Part shown: positions 21,028 through 22,567 of the stretch, one piece after another
Layout of the letters: every line of letters begins with the position of its first letter
How positions within the stretch are numbered: position 1 is the stretch's first letter
NCBI GenBank assembly: GCA_904502215.1
Contig: CAJGDQ010000002.1
Span: forward strand, 1 to 22,567
DNA from: Clostridiaceae bacterium
GTDB lineage: Bacteria; Bacillota; Clostridia; Oscillospirales; Acutalibacteraceae
DNA length: 22,567 bases
Direction: 5' to 3'
Made by a program: the position numbers and the translations under genes
The notes under the pieces: model-generated
Databases searched by the model: none
Told to the model about the DNA's origin: nothing
The model's input: the letters and a program-made list of their open reading frames with translations, nothing else

Positions 21028-22567
21028 TTAATTACTGAAAAGCAATTCACCATAACTCGGATATGGCCAACTGCTCCTTGGAACAACCGTTTCAGCGCTA
21101 TCAGCATAGCTTCTGATATCGCCCATAAGTTTTAAAACCTCATTATGATAAATAGTGGCTCTCTCGAGCATATCCTCGGTTTTCTCAGCCGTTGCAACTG
21201 CAATTTTAAGGTCGGAAGTCAAGCTATAAATTTCCTTGTTCGCAGCCGAAAGTCTTGCTATCAATTCCCTTTCAACAGTTGAGTTTATGCCGCCAAGACT
21301 ATTTTTATGTAACACCGCTGAGCATAAATGGTCGGTGTAATCCATAATAGCCGGAATAACCTCCCTATTCATCATATCCATAAGGGTCAGCGCTTCGATA
21401 TGAATTATCTTTGAATAATTTTCTAAGATAATATCAACTCTGGAAAGTATTTCAGTTCGGCTCAAAACCTTATGCCTTTCAAACATTTCTATGTTCTTTT
21501 CGCTTTTTAGCAAAGGCAAGGCATCAACCGTGCTCCTAAGATTTAAAAGACCTCTCTTCTCGGCCTCTATCTCCCATTCTTCAGAATAACCATCACCATT
21601 GAATATGATACGCTTATGGTTCTCCATAACCTTTTTAATGATGGCCTTAACTTCTTTTTCGAAATCATCAGCCTTTTCAAGTTTATCAGCAAACTCTGAA
21701 AATACTTCGGCAACCATAGTATTCATCATAACATTGGTATCAGAAACTGAAGATGCCGAGCCTAACATTCTGAATTCAAATTTATTTCCCGTAAAGGCAA
21801 AAGGAGAGGTTCTGTTGCGGTCGGTATTATCCTTTCTAATCGAGGGGATAACCTCCGAACCCATATTCATCTTAACCCTTTCGGTGCTATCGTGATGAAC
21901 ACCGTTTTCAATAGATTCAAGAATACCCGTTAACTCTTCGCCAAGGAAGATCGAAAGAATTGCAGGCGGTGCTTCGTGGGCACCTAAGCGGTGGTCGTTT
22001 CCTGCAGTTGCAACCGATATCCTTAAAAGCTCCTGATGCTCGTCCGCAGCCTTTATAACTGCCGCTAAGGTTAATAAAAACAACAGGTTTTTCTCGGGCT
22101 CTTTACCCGGCTTCAAGAAGTTTATTCCGGTATCGGTTGAAAGCGACCAGTTATTATGCTTTCCGCTTCCGTTAACTCCATAAAACGGTTTTTCGTGGAG
22201 CAAACAAACAAGTCCGTGACGAAGTGCTGTTTTCTTCATCATCTCCATAGTAAGCTGATTATGGTCGGCAGCTATGTTGATGGTGGTGAAAATAGGTGCT
22301 AATTCGTGCTGAGAAGGAGCTGCTTCATTATGCTCGGTTTTAGCAAGCACTCCAAGCTTCCAAAGCTCCTCATCAAGCTCCCTCATAAATGCCGCAACCC
22401 TCGGCTTTAAAACGCCGAAATAATGGTCATCCATCTCCTGACCTTTGGGTGGCATGGAGCCGATAAGGGTTCTTCCGCAATAAATAAGGTCGGGGCGTTT
22501 TTCATACATTTCCTTATCAACAAGGAAATATTCCTGTTCAGGACCAACAGTTACATTGACCCTCTTA
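21028..22567 (-). CDS. glnA: Glutamine synthetase type III, C-terminal part (5' end beyond window)
   Basis: Makes glutamine from glutamate, ammonia and ATP. The frame is open to the window edge; before the Met at 22509 it reads VNVTVGPEQEYFLVDKE, the conserved GSIII segment, so that Met is internal. About 512 of the roughly 700 residues of a GSIII are present. Diagnostic pieces: EHNEAAPSQHELAP, the NGSGKHNNWSLSTD substrate loop, GNDHRLGAHEAPPAI, and DRNRTSPFAFTGNKFEFRM. The C-terminal region beyond about 22000-21600 is the helical extension special to type III. Not functionally linked to the BMC locus; its terminator isolates it. Confidence 0.96.
   Translation of the reverse strand, partial: KRVNVTVGPEQEYFLVDKEMYEKRPDLIYCGRTLIGSMPPKGQEMDDHYFGVLKPRVAAFMRELDEELWKLGVLAKTEHNEAAPSQHELAPIFTTINIAADHNQLTMEMMKKTALRHGLVCLLHEKPFYGVNGSGKHNNWSLSTDTGINFLKPGKEPEKNLLFLLTLAAVIKAADEHQELLRISVATAGNDHRLGAHEAPPAILSIFLGEELTGILESIENGVHHDSTERVKMNMGSEVIPSIRKDNTDRNRTSPFAFTGNKFEFRMLGSASSVSDTNVMMNTMVAEVFSEFADKLEKADDFEKEVKAIIKKVMENHKRIIFNGDGYSEEWEIEAEKRGLLNLRSTVDALPLLKSEKNIEMFERHKVLSRTEILSRVDIILENYSKIIHIEALTLMDMMNREVIPAIMDYTDHLCSAVLHKNSLGGINSTVERELIARLSAANKEIYSLTSDLKIAVATAEKTEDMLERATIYHNEVLKLMGDIRSYADSAETVVPRSSWPYPSYGELLFSN

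Noticed and set aside
1..22567. CRISPR arrays, tRNA/rRNA genes, insertion sequences or phage genes
   Set aside because: No spaced direct repeats, cloverleaf, transposase or integrase was seen in any part of the window.

Overview
The window looks like chromosome of an anaerobic low-GC Gram-positive bacterium (Bacillota, class Clostridia, probably gut-type). The evidence is a ctsR-mcsA-mcsB-clpC operon with CtsR boxes, a clostridial-type Cys/Gly-rich mini-protein, strong AGGAGG ribosome binding sites throughout, and a type III glutamine synthetase. Species cannot be named from the sequence.

Layout. (1) 1-543: the 3' end of an EamA/DMT transporter on the + strand, closed by a perfect hairpin terminator. 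(2) 545-636: a short structured intergenic with a G/C hairpin and a 7-bp tandem repeat that overlaps the clpC stop codon. (3) 628-5085, minus strand: the protein quality-control operon ctsR-mcsA-mcsB-clpC, driven by a TTGACT/TATAAT promoter flanked by two CtsR operators. (4) 5169-5362, plus strand: a 46-residue Cys/Gly-rich membrane mini-protein with its own terminator. (5) 5419-6263, minus strand: an AraC-family regulator whose promoter lies inside the terminator of the next operon. (6) 6253-20793, minus strand: a glycyl-radical-enzyme bacterial microcompartment (BMC) locus. (7) 20972-22567, minus strand: terminator and C-terminal two thirds of glutamine synthetase III.

The BMC locus appears to be two transcription units. 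Unit A (promoter about 20765-20793) encodes the B12-independent 1,2-propanediol/glycerol-type dehydratase, its radical-SAM activase, a PduU/EutS-type shell protein and an EutP/PduV-like GTPase. Unit B (promoter about 16540-16568) encodes a class II sugar-phosphate aldolase with a C-terminal encapsulation peptide, a stand-alone GlcG/PduO-C domain, a zinc-type alcohol dehydrogenase, four BMC-H shell proteins, an EutN pentamer, the PduS (RnfC-like) flavo-iron-sulfur protein, the PduT iron-sulfur shell trimer, a DeoR regulator, acetate/propionate kinase, CoA-acylating aldehyde dehydrogenase and the PduL phosphotransacylase.

Inferred pathway: a deoxyhexulose 1-phosphate (fuculose-1-P or rhamnulose-1-P) is split to DHAP and L-lactaldehyde; lactaldehyde is reduced to 1,2-propanediol; the glycyl radical enzyme dehydrates it to propionaldehyde inside the shell; PduP, PduL and the kinase convert that to propionate plus ATP, while the alcohol dehydrogenase recycles NADH and makes propanol. 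This matches the known GRM5 (fucose/rhamnose) class, so the system is not new as a class. The unusual details are an N-terminally extended BMC-H with two well-formed start sites, a PduS/PduT electron-transfer pair without any B12 enzyme, a shell protein with an enlarged pore loop, a Cys-rich linker before the aldolase targeting peptide, and an intra-operon hairpin downstream of the BMC-H genes. Sugar permease, isomerase and kinase genes are not in the window.
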